Source of the DNA: Dyadobacter alkalitolerans DSM 23607
Lineage (GTDB): Bacteria > Bacteroidota > Bacteroidia > Cytophagales > Spirosomataceae
Length of the DNA stretch: 64,000 nt
Direction: 5' to 3'
NCBI RefSeq assembly: GCF_000428845.1
Contig: NZ_AUAS01000004.1
Coordinates: 248,001 to 312,000 of the forward strand
Shown: in pieces, positions 28,201-35,682 of the stretch
Layout of the letters: the number at the start of each line of letters is the position of its first letter
Position numbering within the stretch: position 1 is the stretch's first letter
The notes under the pieces: generated by a model
The model's input: the letters and a program-made list of their open reading frames with translations, nothing else
Database searches by the model: none
What the model was told of the DNA's origin: nothing
Program-made: the position numbers and the translations under genes

Positions 28201-29791
28201 GTGCAAAAAGCTGTTTGAAATAATTAGACAAATGCTGGCTTTGCTCCGAAAGCACCGCCAAAGGCACATCCGTTCCCATCGAACCAATTGCTTCCTGACC
28301 AGTCTGGCCCATAGGAGCCAGGATCATGCGCAAATCTTCCGAAGTGTAACCAAATGCAACCTGACGTTTTAGCAATGCATTGTCGTCATAAGCACGGTAA
28401 GTTCTGATCGGGTGATCCAATTGATCCACGTGCAACTTGTTCTCATCCAGCCACTTCTGATAAGGTTGGCCTGAACAAACGGCTGCTTTAATTTCTTCAT
28501 CAGGAATAATGCGGCCTTGTTCCATATCCACAACGAACATCCGTCCCGGCTGCAAGCGACCTTTTGTCACAACTCTTGACTGATCCACTTCCAAAACACC
28601 AGCCTCAGACGCCATAATGATCGTGTCGTCGTCCAAAACCCAATAACGGGAAGGGCGAAGGCCATTTCGGTCAAGCGTTGCGCCCACCATTTTACCATCT
28701 GTGAACGAAATGGAAGCCGGACCGTCCCAAGGCTCCATCATTGCAGCATTGTATTCATAAAATGCTTTGCGTTCGGGATCCATTTGCTCGTTTCCGTCCC
28801 ATGCTTCGGGAATAAGCATCATCATTACGTGTGGCAATGAGCGGCCCGAAAGGTGCAGCAACTCAATGGCATTGTCCAGGTTTGCGGAGTCAGACTGGTT
28901 TCTGTCGCAAATCGGGACGATCATGTCCATTTCTTCTTTTGTAAAAAACTCAGAAGCAAATGATTTTTCTCCGGCGCGGATCCAGTTCACATTTCCTTTT
29001 ACCGTGTTGATCTCACCGTTATGCGCAATGTAGCGGAACGGCTGAGCAAGCTCCCAGGAAGGGAATGTGTTCGTTGAAAAACGCGAGTGAACAACCGCAA
29101 GGGCCGAAACCACCGATTCGTTTTCCAGATCCGGGAAGTAATATTTAAGTTGGGCAGTCGTAAGCTGACCTTTGTATGAGATTGTGCGGCAGGAAAGCGA
29201 AGAGTAATAGAAGCTTCTGCCCACGCCGATAACCGTATCCCGGATAATGCGCGCAGAAACCTGACGCAGAATGTAAAGTTTTCTTTCAAAGCCAAGATCA
29301 TCCGTTACATCGTCCGGACGCTTGATAAACATTTGCTCCACATGCGGCTCCACAGACAGCGACCCTTCGCCCAATGTGTTGTTCAGCGTAGGCACTTTCC
29401 TGTAACCTAGTATATGAAGGCCCAGCTTCTTCGCCTTGCGGCTCAGAATGTCGCGGCACTCCTCGCGCATAATTTCATTGCCCGGGAAAAAAATCATCCC
29501 CACGCCATATTCACCGGCGGGCGGGAGCTGAAAACCAAGCTTGGAACATTCTTCAACAAAGAACTCGTGTGGAATCTGAATCAAAATGCCTGCGCCATCA
29601 CCAGTGTTCGGATCAAAGCCCGTTGCACCCCTGTGTTCCATGCGTTCAAGCATGTGAATGGCGTCAGCCACGATCTGGTGTGACTTGCGGCCCTTGATGT
29701 TAGCCCGGAAACCTATACCACATGCATCATGCTCAAATTCCGGACGGTACAGTCCCTGATTTTCTACCATTGGTTCAGACATTTGCGACAT
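25208..29791 (-). CDS. gltB: Glutamate synthase large subunit
   Basis: A 1527-residue GltB. After a 23-residue propeptide comes the class II amidotransferase nucleophile in HDACGIGF (Cys24). The central domain, the FMN-binding synthase domain (about 830-1210; SGYDGGTGASPLSSIRHAG), the 3Fe-4S motif CIMMRKCHLNTCPVG, and the C-terminal GXGXG domain follow in the usual order. It releases ammonia from glutamine and aminates 2-oxoglutarate. A perfect inverted repeat at 29813-29835 lies just upstream. It is first in an operon with gltD and all expected domains are intact. Confidence 0.97.
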   Translation of the reverse strand: MSQMSEPMVENQGLYRPEFEHDACGIGFRANIKGRKSHQIVADAIHMLERMEHRGATGFDPNTGDGAGILIQIPHEFFVEECSKLGFQLPPAGEYGVGMIFFPGNEIMREECRDILSRKAKKLGLHILGYRKVPTLNNTLGEGSLSVEPHVEQMFIKRPDDVTDDLGFERKLYILRQVSARIIRDTVIGVGRSFYYSSLSCRTISYKGQLTTAQLKYYFPDLENESVVSALAVVHSRFSTNTFPSWELAQPFRYIAHNGEINTVKGNVNWIRAGEKSFASEFFTKEEMDMIVPICDRNQSDSANLDNAIELLHLSGRSLPHVMMMLIPEAWDGNEQMDPERKAFYEYNAAMMEPWDGPASISFTDGKMVGATLDRNGLRPSRYWVLDDDTIIMASEAGVLEVDQSRVVTKGRLQPGRMFVVDMEQGRIIPDEEIKAAVCSGQPYQKWLDENKLHVDQLDHPIRTYRAYDDNALLKRQVAFGYTSEDLRMILAPMGQTGQEAIGSMGTDVPLAVLSEQSQHLSNYFKQLFAQVTNPPIDSIRERSIMSLISFVGGTENILTETPKHCRQIALPHPILSVQEFDKLRFVDKDGFQAKTINTYFRADEGGKALERALERICRYATDAIEDGFEILILSDRAIDSDHAPIPSLLACATIHHHLIREGLRGKVGLLVEAGDVWETHHVAALIGYGAAGICPYMAFETLSFMNRKKMIEGEFTDEKLHYNYIKAVNKELLKIFSKMGISTLQSYQGAQIFECVGLNKDVVDKYFTGTISRISGMGISEIAREILVRHKVAYHETPDSKPKLEVGGFYQWKQRGEAHIFNPASVHLLQQSTKTNSYETFKKYSKLIDDQSHKALTLRGLLRFKKGTSIPIEEVEPVEAIFKRFATGAMSFGSISWEAHTTLAIAMNRIGGKSNSGEGGEDELRYNLLPNGDSMNSQIKQVASGRFGVTSHYLSNAGELQIKTAQGAKPGEGGQLPGFKVDDWIGRTRHSTPGVGLISPPPHHDIYSIEDLAQLIFDLKNANRQARISVKLVSEAGVGTVASGVAKAHADHILISGYDGGTGASPLSSIRHAGLPWELGLAETHQTLVKNKLRGRVTVQADGQLRTGRDLAIAAMLGAEEWGVATAALVAAGCIMMRKCHLNTCPVGVATQNKELRALFSGKPEHVVNMFHFMAEELREIMAQLGFRTVNEMVGQAQYLELRNDIKHWKYKNLNFDAILYKEGDLSVAQFKQEEQDHGMDSIIDWDLIKAAQPTLDSQDEIYAEFPLNNLNRSVGTMLSNEISKKYGGAGLAKGNIHFKFRGTAGQSFGAFNTAGLRLELEGDANDYFGKGLCGAELIVYPDRDSKFKPEENIIIGNVAFYGATSGDAYIRGTAGERFCVRNSGAKVVVEGVGDHGLEYMTGGLAVILGETGRNFAAGMSGGVAYVLDKDGTFKEKVNMEMVSLDPLNEEDKGILREYLDKHFQYTTSNIAFQLIQNWEQSVKQFVKVLPADFKKALEGRGITLAQQIADKNVVYKDIVVDVVHQ

Positions 29792-29812
29792 TAATCGAAG
29801 ATTCTAGAGTTG

Positions 29813-29835
29813 ACAAATTCGTAAATAGAATTTGT
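29813..29835 (-). promoter_or_regulatory. Perfect 8-bp inverted repeat upstream of gltB, candidate operator
   Basis: ACAAATTC and GAATTTGT are separated by 7 bp, centred about 33 bp before the gltB ATG (29791). The position overlaps the likely core promoter or start site, so it could bind a repressor or activator of nitrogen assimilation. No other structured element is seen in 29836-30116, which is AT-rich and non-coding. Confidence 0.45.
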
Positions 29836-30120
29836 TTAAATAAGCAATTAAAAATTTTTAAGAAAGGGCCATCCCGTTATGAATTGGGTAAAGCCACGCA
29901 AGATAACCATAAAAGATATTTGGCCGAATACCGAATTGGCAAAATTTTCTATCTGTATAGGAATTTGATTTTTTTATCACAATTAATATAGAAATATTGA
30001 TAAATGGACTAGTGCTTTTGGTGATTAGTTATTAAATTCATAATCAAAAACCACTATAAAACCGTCTTAACTAAATCCAAATAATGTCTTGTTAAAATAA
30101 TAAATCTTTCTGTTATGACC

Positions 30121-30149
30121 AAAAAAAGCCCAGCCTTGAAAGGCTGGGC
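30121..30149 (-). terminator. Rho-independent terminator of the purC-STAS transcript
   Basis: GCCCAGCCT and AGGCTGGGC form a perfect 9-bp GC-rich stem with a 4-nt loop; on the minus strand it is followed by seven T. It lies 29 bp after the STAS gene stop. Confidence 0.9.
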
Positions 30150-30177
30150 AATTGTGTTTGTGAAATTTTTGTGCTGG

Positions 30178-30600
30178 TTATGGCTCTTTGGATTCGCTTA
30201 CATTATCGTAATCTTCATCATCGTAACCATCGTCGCCGGCACCGAATTCATTTTCCAGACTATGCATGAAAACGGCGTCAATGGCTTCCTCTTTGGATGG
30301 CAAAACTTCCATATCCGGAATTTTCAGGTCTTCCAGCAAATCCATAAAATCATCGTCGCGCGTCACGATCACGAGCAGGCCAAGGTCATTGGCGCAGAGC
30401 CAGTTTATTTTTTTCAAAATCGCAGTCCCCGCCGCATCAACCGATTTCACAGGCTGCATATTGACGATCAGGTTGTGGTAACCTTCACGGAAAATTTCGC
30501 GCGCCGTTTCCTCAAATGCCGCCGGGACGTCACCCGCAAATGCTGGCTCTTCCAGCTCTATATATACAAATTGTTCTTTCTTTTCCAGTTTATAGTTCAT
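30178..30600 (-). CDS. STAS-domain protein with an acidic tail
   Basis: A 140-residue protein. Residues 5-95 resemble a STAS domain of the anti-sigma-factor-antagonist type: [20 protein letters not shown] has the DxxG-like loop, though the phosphorylatable Ser of SpoIIAA is replaced in SVDAAGT. The C-terminus (about 112-140) is strongly acidic ([12 protein letters not shown]). No anti-sigma factor or phosphatase gene is next to it. It follows purC by 57 bp and the terminator at 30121 closes the transcript. Its partner is unknown. Confidence 0.75.
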   Translation of the reverse strand: MNYKLEKKEQFVYIELEEPAFAGDVPAAFEETAREIFREGYHNLIVNMQPVKSVDAAGTAILKKINWLCANDLGLLVIVTRDDDFMDLLEDLKIPDMEVLPSKEEAIDAVFMHSLENEFGAGDDGYDDEDYDNVSESKEP

Positions 30601-30656
30601 TTCAATTTTCTGTTTTGTTCAAACAAGATTTTTAATAAAATATCAACAGAATGGGA

Positions 30657-31589
30657 TTATAGTGCGCTCAGAATCGCTTTTTCAATGCGTTTCAAAGGGT
30701 TGTCCAGGTTGTTTTTCTGAAACTTGTTACCTGTTACTTTTTCAAATAATTCAATGTAGCGATCCGAGATCAGCTGCACGCGTTCGTCGTCCATTTCCGG
30801 CACATTTTGACCGTCTTTTCCCTGGAACCCGTTCTGTATGAGCCATTCCCTTACAAATTCCTTGCTAAGCTGTTTCTGGGGAAGTCCCGCCCGCTGGTTT
30901 TCCGCATATACGTCGGCGTAGAAATAGCGTGATGAATCCGGCGTGTGGATTTCATCGATGAGGTAAATTACGCCATCCAGTTGGCCAAACTCATATTTTG
31001 TATCCACCAGGATCAGCCCCTGATCGGCAGCCATTTCGGTTCCTTTGGCAAAAAGCGCAAGCGTATATTTTTCCAAATGCTCGTAATCATCTTCGCTTAC
31101 CAGACCCTGCGCAAGTATTTCTTCACGTGAAATGTCCTCGTCGTGTCCTTCGTGCGCCTTTGTGGTTGGCGTAATAATTGGCTGAGGAAGTTTATCATTT
31201 TCCTTCAATCCATCGGGCAAAGCAACACCGCAAACCGAACGTTTTCCAAGCGAGTATTCGCGCCACGCATGCCCGGCCAGATAGCCGCGCACAACCATTT
31301 CCACAGGATAAGCCTGGCATTTCAAACCAATGCTGACATTCGGATCGGGCACTTCTTGGAGCCAGTTAGGCACAATGCCCGACGTTGCATTCAGGAAATG
31401 CGCTGCGATCTGGTTCAAAACCTGTCCCTTATAAGGAATGGCACGGGGCAAAATCACGTCGAAAGCCGAAATGCGGTCGCTGGCAACCATCACAAGCTTT
31501 TTTTCAAAGGAATACACGTCGCGGACTTTGCCTTTATAAAAACCCGTCTGGCCAGGAAATTGGAAATTGGTTTCTGGAATGCTATTCAT
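30657..31589 (-). CDS. purC: Phosphoribosylaminoimidazole-succinocarboxamide synthase
   Basis: A 310-residue SAICAR synthase, the longer type common in Bacteroidota. Signature parts are [12 protein letters not shown] (nucleotide loop), [39 protein letters not shown] and [14 protein letters not shown] with [13 protein letters not shown]. It ligates aspartate to CAIR with ATP in purine synthesis. It lies between the BatC-like gene (16 bp upstream) and the STAS gene; this combination is probably a chance operon. All motifs are intact. Confidence 0.96.
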   Translation of the reverse strand: MNSIPETNFQFPGQTGFYKGKVRDVYSFEKKLVMVASDRISAFDVILPRAIPYKGQVLNQIAAHFLNATSGIVPNWLQEVPDPNVSIGLKCQAYPVEMVVRGYLAGHAWREYSLGKRSVCGVALPDGLKENDKLPQPIITPTTKAHEGHDEDISREEILAQGLVSEDDYEHLEKYTLALFAKGTEMAADQGLILVDTKYEFGQLDGVIYLIDEIHTPDSSRYFYADVYAENQRAGLPQKQLSKEFVREWLIQNGFQGKDGQNVPEMDDERVQLISDRYIELFEKVTGNKFQKNNLDNPLKRIEKAILSAL

Positions 31590-31605
31590 CTTTTTATAGT
31601 AAAAA

Positions 31606-32325
31606 TTACCACTCTATTTCGTCTTGTTTTGCTGTTTTAGACTTGTATTGCTTCCTTCTGAGCTGGTAAATATATTGCGATTCGTTTGATTTCATGGCAT
31701 CCAATATCGCACGGGCCTGTTCCTCAGACATATTCATTTCCCGCAAACTTCGCAGCAGCTCCTCTTTCTGCACATCTTCGGCCACTTCCCGCGTTTCCGG
31801 TTTCGGCTCCGGCGGCGCAGGCTGGTTGCACTCCGCAATGGCATCACGCTCCGATTTTTGTTTCTTATTATTCTGGTCAGAAGGCTTGTCGACGCCTGAA
31901 AATGCTTTTTTCAAAACAATGTAATTGCTCCTTGCCAGGCTGTTTCCTGGTTCCAGCCGTAGTGCTGTTTTCAAATGATCGAGCGCGCTTACCGTATCCT
32001 TTTCATTCACTCGAATTAATGCGATTTGGCTGTTCGCAATGGATGCAATGGTGTTATCATCAATGTGATCCAGCAGTTCGTAATGTTTCAGCGCCAATTT
32101 GTAATTGCCCATCTGATAGTAGGAGTGGGCCAGATTCAGGCGCGCCGCTGGGTCTGAAAAAAGGGAGCCGTACGTAATTTGGTAATACAAATCGGCCGAC
32201 TGCTTGAATTGTTTGTTGTTATATGCCTCCTCTGCGCCCAGTTTCCGCTCATTGGCCTTGGTAATGGAGTCAAATGTCCGATTATCCCAGAGCCAAAGCA
32301 GAATATAAAGAATAATGGCGGTCAT
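31606..32325 (-). CDS. BatC-like TPR protein
   Basis: A 239-residue protein with an N-terminal membrane anchor ([12 protein letters not shown]) and three to four tetratricopeptide repeats (about 28-130; [40 protein letters not shown]). After a polar linker rich in Pro, Glu and Lys the C-terminus has [17 protein letters not shown] and QYIYQLRRK, as in BatC/BatB-associated proteins. It lies 38 bp downstream of the VWA gene, matching the BatB-BatC order of aerotolerance operons. It likely scaffolds the VWA protein at the inner membrane. No MoxR gene is adjacent here. Confidence 0.8.
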   Translation of the reverse strand: MTAIILYILLWLWDNRTFDSITKANERKLGAEEAYNNKQFKQSADLYYQITYGSLFSDPAARLNLAHSYYQMGNYKLALKHYELLDHIDDNTIASIANSQIALIRVNEKDTVSALDHLKTALRLEPGNSLARSNYIVLKKAFSGVDKPSDQNNKKQKSERDAIAECNQPAPPEPKPETREVAEDVQKEELLRSLREMNMSEEQARAILDAMKSNESQYIYQLRRKQYKSKTAKQDEIEW

Positions 32326-32363
32326 AGGCGGTCGATTTGTGTCGCAAAAATAAGCATGAATCC

Positions 32364-33326
32364 TTACAGTCGGAACGTTCCGATGGTAATTAAAACGTCC
32401 AGCAGGATCAGGATCAGCGCTGCACCCAGGAAATAATAGTATTTGTTACTCACCACCGTAATCGTCCGCGAATCGACCAATGTTCCCTCCGCCTGGTTTA
32501 CATCATTAATGAGTTTCAACATTTCATTTTTTGAATTATTCAGCTCATAATAAGTGCCTCTGGCCGCGGTTGCCATCGTTCTCAGGAAATTTTCATCCAG
32601 TTTGCTGATCACCAGTTTGTCGTTTTTATCCATCAGCGGCTTGCCGTCTTGCTGGATGCTGATGCCCACTTTCGTCCCCACCGCCACCGTGTAAACGCCT
32701 ATTCCAAACCGACGTAAATTGTTATACAACGCCCCGCTGCAAGACGAATTATTCTCGCCATCTGTAAAAAGGATCATCATTTTAGAACGCCCGCCGGGAT
32801 CGGCAGCATTCATTAATTTGTTGTAAGCCAGCTCGGTTGCACTGCAAATGTTCGTCCCGCCCGTCGCCAGTAGATCCGTTTGTAAAGATTGAATAAACAA
32901 TTCCAAAGCAGCGCCATCGTAAGTCAGCGGCACGTGAATAAATGCTTCATTGGAAAAAATAATGATCCCGATCCGATTCGCCCGCTCATTCTGCACAAAT
33001 CTGTTCATCTCAAATTTCACTTTTTCCAACCGCGACGGCGTAACATCCGCTGCGTCCATGGATTTGGAAAGGTCTACGATCAGAAAAATGTCCTTGCCCT
33101 TTGACTGAATCTGCCGGTCGGCCTCTCCAAACGACGGTCCGAGCAAGCTGATAATCAATAATGCGAATGTGATGGATCTTAAAAAGAGTTTCAGGATAAG
33201 GGTCCTTGCGGTGGTTTGCAGCTGCCGGGCGATGCGGACGGTGCGGATAATGTAGGCTGTGTAGATTAGGATGAAAAAAAATATGAAAAAAAATTCAGTG
33301 GTGTCAAAGGGGTAATTCCAGTTCAT
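32364..33326 (-). CDS. BatA/BatB-like VWA-domain membrane protein
   Basis: A membrane protein of about 320 residues: two N-terminal helices (FFFIFFFILIYTAYII; LFLRSITFALLIISLLG), a von Willebrand factor A domain with an intact MIDAS (FLIVDLSKSMDAAD, TGGTNICSATELA, LFTDGENNSS), and a C-terminal helix (YYYFLGAALILILLDVLI). I chose ATG 33326 (MNWNYPFDTTEF) because the upstream ATG at 33359 adds only 11 residues not typical of the family. With the downstream TPR gene it forms a BatBC-type pair, implicated elsewhere in stress or aerotolerance. Confidence 0.87.
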   Translation of the reverse strand: MNWNYPFDTTEFFFIFFFILIYTAYIIRTVRIARQLQTTARTLILKLFLRSITFALLIISLLGPSFGEADRQIQSKGKDIFLIVDLSKSMDAADVTPSRLEKVKFEMNRFVQNERANRIGIIIFSNEAFIHVPLTYDGAALELFIQSLQTDLLATGGTNICSATELAYNKLMNAADPGGRSKMMILFTDGENNSSCSGALYNNLRRFGIGVYTVAVGTKVGISIQQDGKPLMDKNDKLVISKLDENFLRTMATAARGTYYELNNSKNEMLKLINDVNQAEGTLVDSRTITVVSNKYYYFLGAALILILLDVLITIGTFRL

Positions 33327-33403
33327 AATGAACGCTTTGGGTAATTTAAAATTTTTCAAAAATAGGGAATTGTGGCTTCTGATAAAGTTTTTTTAGGGAA
33401 ATG

Positions 33404-33436
33404 TTTGTTTTTCTGAACGGCAACCTTCTATATTTG
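33404..33436 (+). promoter_or_regulatory. Bacteroidota-type promoter for the tRNA cluster
   Basis: TTTG (33404-33407) and TATATTTG (33429-33436, matching TAnnTTTG) are separated by 21 bp and lie 19 bp before the tRNA-Ser start. Both boxes and the spacing fit the Bacteroidota sigma-ABfr promoter. Confidence 0.75.
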
Positions 33437-33455
33437 CAACCCAGAACGGAAAGAA

Positions 33456-33542
33456 GGAGGGATGGGTGAGTGGCTGAAACCAGTAGTTTGCTAAACTGCC
33501 GTACTCGCAAGGGTACCGCGGGTTCGAATCCCGCTTCCTCTA
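33456..33542 (+). tRNA. tRNA-Ser (anticodon GCT)
   Basis: An 87-nt type II tRNA. Acceptor GGAGGGA pairs with TTCCTCT with two G-T pairs; anticodon stem GTAGT/ACTGC encloses loop TTGCTAA (anticodon GCT); a long variable arm (GTACTCGCAAGGGTAC) and T arm GCGGG-TTCGAAT-CCCGC follow. CCA is not encoded. Confidence 0.95.
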
Positions 33543-33619
33543 CACCGATCTAAAATAAAGTAAAAAGAGGGGCTGACCTTTGACGAAATCAAGAATCGGC
33601 CTAGCAAGTAAAAATAATT

Positions 33620-33694
<75 letters not shown>

Positions 33695-33715
33695 ATAATA
33701 AAATAAGGAATGATA

Positions 33716-33786
33716 GGTAGCGCATCTGGTTTGAGACCAGAGTGTCGCAGGCGGCGCCCGCTGGCGTTCGAATCCTGTCTCCCCGA
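33716..33786 (+). pseudogene. Broken partial copy of tRNA-Pro with a 15-bp insertion
   Basis: From GGTAGCGCATCTGG on, this copies the preceding tRNA-Pro, but the 5' acceptor strand and first part of the D arm are missing. The anticodon loop reads TTTGAGA (TGA instead of TGG), and 15 bp (33752-33766, CGGCGCCCGCTGGCG) are inserted in the 5' side of the T arm. It still ends in TTCGAATCCTG and CTCCCCGA. It cannot fold as a tRNA. Confidence 0.9.
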
Positions 33787-33797
33787 CATCGAAAAAA

Positions 33798-33840
33798 AGG
33801 CAGTAAGCCGTATGCAGATACTGTTTACTGCCTTTTTCTT
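33798..33840 (+). terminator. Hairpin with T-run behind the tRNA-Pro relic
   Basis: AGGCAGTAA (33798-33806) pairs with TTACTGCCT (33825-33833), followed by TTTTCTT. It sits between the tRNA-Pro relic and tRNA-Arg, so tRNA-Arg may have a separate promoter or receive readthrough. Confidence 0.7.
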
Positions 33841-33862
33841 TGAAAAAGTAAGTTAGAATTTT

Positions 33863-33936
33863 GGTCCGGTAGCTCAGCTGGATAGAGCAACTGCCTTCTA
33901 AGCAGTAGGTCATGTGTTCGAATCACATCCGGATCA
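33863..33936 (+). tRNA. tRNA-Arg (anticodon TCT)
   Basis: A 74-nt tRNA. Acceptor GGTCCGG pairs with CCGGATC; D arm AGCTCAGCTGGATAGAGC; anticodon stem CTGC-type with loop CTTCTAA (anticodon TCT); T arm ATGTG-TTCGAAT-CACAT. Intact. Confidence 0.96.
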
Positions 33937-33939
33937 CGC

Positions 33940-33971
33940 AAGCACTTAACATTTGTTAGGTGCTTTTTTTA
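33940..33971 (+). terminator. Terminator of tRNA-Arg
   Basis: AGCACTTAAC pairs with GTTAGGTGCT (one G-T pair) and is followed by seven T, directly after the tRNA 3' end. Confidence 0.8.
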
Positions 33972-34076
33972 TGCGCCGACAAATAATTCATACTGACCGG
34001 AAAATTTGTAAATTGTGTCTAGTTGAGGCCTGGGTATTTCTTTGTGAAATAACATCAAACATCTCCCAGCAAACTC

Positions 34077-34502
34077 ATGAAAACAAAACTGTCGGACATG
34101 ACGACCTTTGAACTGCGAGAAGTTAGCCACTGGGATGAAGCTGAAAAAATTCAGTCAGAGATTCTCATGTTGGCCGAAGACGAAATCGAAGGCATTCTTA
34201 TTGTCTACACGGGCCAGCAAGGCGACCATACATTAAGTATCATACCGTCCCTGAATGTTTCCGGTTATGGCATTGATGAGGAGGATTCCGTAAACGCGTT
34301 AAAGGAAAATTTAGAGACGCTTTTTGAGGATCTGTTCGGTGTCAGCGAGTCCGAGCGGAAAGATGAACTGTCCAAGATGGGATGGAATCCACAGCCATCG
34401 TCGAACCAGCCGCTTGCCTGGCTCCACTTTGACGAAAAAGAAATATTACAAAATTTCGATTTTCCTGAGCAAGTAAAAACCTCCATCTTACAAGCTGCAT
34501 AG
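34077..34502 (+). CDS. HicB-like putative antitoxin
   Basis: A 141-residue acidic protein I do not know by name. The middle part (TLSIIPSLNVSGYGIDEEDS, VNALKENLETLFEDL) has the strand-strand-helix order and spacing of the HicB partial RNase H fold, where a 'GCVT.GDT.EEAL.N' segment precedes the helix. The following gene, starting at the very next base after its TAG, reads as a HicA-like protein interrupted by a stop. The gene order would be antitoxin before toxin. A two-gene toxin-antitoxin module is a reasonable inference; the HicB link rests on weak pattern similarity. Confidence 0.5.
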   Translation: MKTKLSDMTTFELREVSHWDEAEKIQSEILMLAEDEIEGILIVYTGQQGDHTLSIIPSLNVSGYGIDEEDSVNALKENLETLFEDLFGVSESERKDELSKMGWNPQPSSNQPLAWLHFDEKEILQNFDFPEQVKTSILQAA

Positions 34503-34736
34503 TTGGGAAATAATCGGCCTGTTAAGCTTAAAGACTGGATACGTTTCCTCGAAGCGCACGGATGCCATTATTTACGTATAAAAGCATCTCATTAACATTG
34601 GAAATGCCCAAGATGTCTTCGAACCATCACCCATAGACCTGCGTATAAAGATATTCCCACACTTCATTTGAAAACCAATCTTGCCACAATGGGGAAATCG
34701 TTGGAGGATCTTTATGATTGGATTGAGACAAATTGA
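34503..34736 (+). pseudogene. HicA-like gene interrupted by one in-frame TAA
   Basis: Reading from TTG 34503 gives KLKDWIRFLEAHGCHYLRIK, then ASH, a TAA at 34593-34595, and then in the same frame HWKCPRCLRTITHRP and MGKSLEDLYDWIETN to TGA 34736. The first part and the central SH-x-H resemble the dsRBD-like HicA fold, in which the catalytic His sits in a GSHHH-type segment; here the stop falls right after the first His. A CxxC insert (CPRC) is unusual for HicA. The rest of the frame is intact over 78 codons, so the inactivation is recent, or the codon is a sequencing error. Confidence 0.7.
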
Positions 34737-34781
34737 CAAACAGCTTGCCACTTAGACTGATTATAATACTTAAGAGTCAAT

Positions 34782-35204
34782 TTACTGCTCATAGCGTACT
34801 GAAACGTTAGGCAGCGACTTTGCAACCTTGTCAAGTTCATTGAAAGTAATCTTGTTCAGTGAGCCTCTCATTCCAAAATTAACTATATCGGATTCTGATT
34901 TGTCGAAACGCGATAAAAAATGCTTGCCTGTGAAGTGAACTTCTTTTCTGCGTATTGAAGTCAATATTCTTAGTTCGATTGATCCCTTTACTGCCTTACG
35001 CTCCGTGTTTATAAGCCCAAGTTCTTTATCTGTTTTAGCTAAGGCGTATCCTTGATCTATGAGGTGTCGTGCCAACGCTCTATAGACATCCGTGAGCTGA
35101 GTCGTGTCAGTAGAGACAATGATAACTTTCGCGTTTTTAGGTGGATCTTGTGCGCTCAACTTGCTTATTGTCAGGAGCACTAGAAAAGCTAGAATTCTCA
35201 TCAT
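34782..35204 (-). CDS. Small exported protein of unknown function
   Basis: About 140 residues with a signal peptide (MMRILAFLVLLTISKLSAQ); I chose the Met at 35204 since it begins the signal directly, while the ATG at 35222 adds six residues. The mature part contains KVIIVSTDTTQLTDVYRALA and IDQGYALAKTDKELGLINTE, an alpha/beta arrangement seen in several unnamed Bacteroidota periplasmic proteins. No catalytic residues are obvious. It stands alone on the minus strand within a small island of plus-strand genes. Confidence 0.7.
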   Translation of the reverse strand: MMRILAFLVLLTISKLSAQDPPKNAKVIIVSTDTTQLTDVYRALARHLIDQGYALAKTDKELGLINTERKAVKGSIELRILTSIRRKEVHFTGKHFLSRFDKSESDIVNFGMRGSLNKITFNELDKVAKSLPNVSVRYEQ

Positions 35205-35309
35205 AGATATGTAATTAACCAATTATGAAAATGAATTACATGATTCTAAATGAAAACTCATAATAAGAACTGTCCTTCTTTTTCAAGAAACAAAAAATAC
35301 CTTTTACCA

Positions 35310-35326
35310 GTTTGAGTTATCCAAAC
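35310..35326. repeat. 17-bp near-palindromic repeat, copy 1
   Basis: GTTTGAGTTATCCAAAC, with GTTTG/CAAAC arms. It lies 20 bp before the ATG of the 70-aa gene at 35346. A 16/17 identical copy is at 35577-35593, so the pair brackets that gene; the flanks of the two copies differ. Confidence 0.6.
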
Positions 35327-35345
35327 TTTTCTCCATCTTTGGTCA

Positions 35346-35558
35346 ATGAAACATTTTAGCTCTATGGAGGAGGCTTTCAAATGGTGGATTACTGAAATTT
35401 ATCCAACATTGCCAGCAAATAGAAAGACTGGACATTTAAAAAATGCTTGGAGAGACTATACCTATAGTTTAGGAATATCTGAGAAACGCATGAAACAAAT
35501 CCTTTCCGAGTTCGGAAAAGTGGATGTAAAAACTTTGGTAACATTCACTCCCGAATAA
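35346..35558 (+). CDS. Small hypothetical protein (70 aa)
   Basis: Not recognised. The 70 residues are basic and aromatic-rich in the first half (MEEAFKWWITEIYPTLPANR) and look helical throughout (ISEKRMKQILSEFGKV). No signal, membrane segment or known motif is visible. The gene is bracketed by two copies of the 17-bp repeat GTTTGAGTTxTCCAAAC, the first of which lies 20 bp before the ATG and may be an operator. Coding status is plausible from amino-acid composition. Confidence 0.5.
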   Translation: MKHFSSMEEAFKWWITEIYPTLPANRKTGHLKNAWRDYTYSLGISEKRMKQILSEFGKVDVKTLVTFTPE

Positions 35559-35576
35559 TTTTTCATGTCAAATAAA

Positions 35577-35593
35577 GTTTGAGTTTTCCAAAC
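35577..35593. repeat. 17-bp near-palindromic repeat, copy 2
   Basis: GTTTGAGTTTTCCAAAC, differing from copy 1 (35310-35326) at one central base. It lies 19 bp after the stop of the 70-aa gene and 90 bp before the next one. Confidence 0.6.
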
Positions 35594-35611
35594 CAACACA
35601 ATATTAAAAAA

Positions 35612-35647
35612 CCCGGTTATCGCCACTTCGAAATTTTGACAACCGGG
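35612..35647. terminator. Inverted repeat between two small genes
   Basis: CCCGGTTATC (35612-35621) pairs with GACAACCGGG (35638-35647) with one G-T pair and a 16-nt loop. It lies 35 bp before the 92-aa gene. There is no clear T-run after it; on the minus strand six T follow. It could be a terminator or a leader structure. Confidence 0.4.
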
Positions 35648-35682
35648 AAGTTTAACCTTAAACAATTAAACATTGTAAATGT

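Noticed and set aside
30115..30720. 201-codon plus-strand frame
   Set aside because: It is antisense to the STAS gene and the purC end and begins inside the terminator; composition (Phe/Arg/His-rich) is that of a shadow frame.
33711..33787. Relic between tRNA-Pro and tRNA-Arg as a functional tRNA-Ser(TGA)
   Set aside because: Its anticodon position reads TGA, but the 5' acceptor strand is missing and the T arm is split by 15 bp, so it cannot fold into a tRNA.
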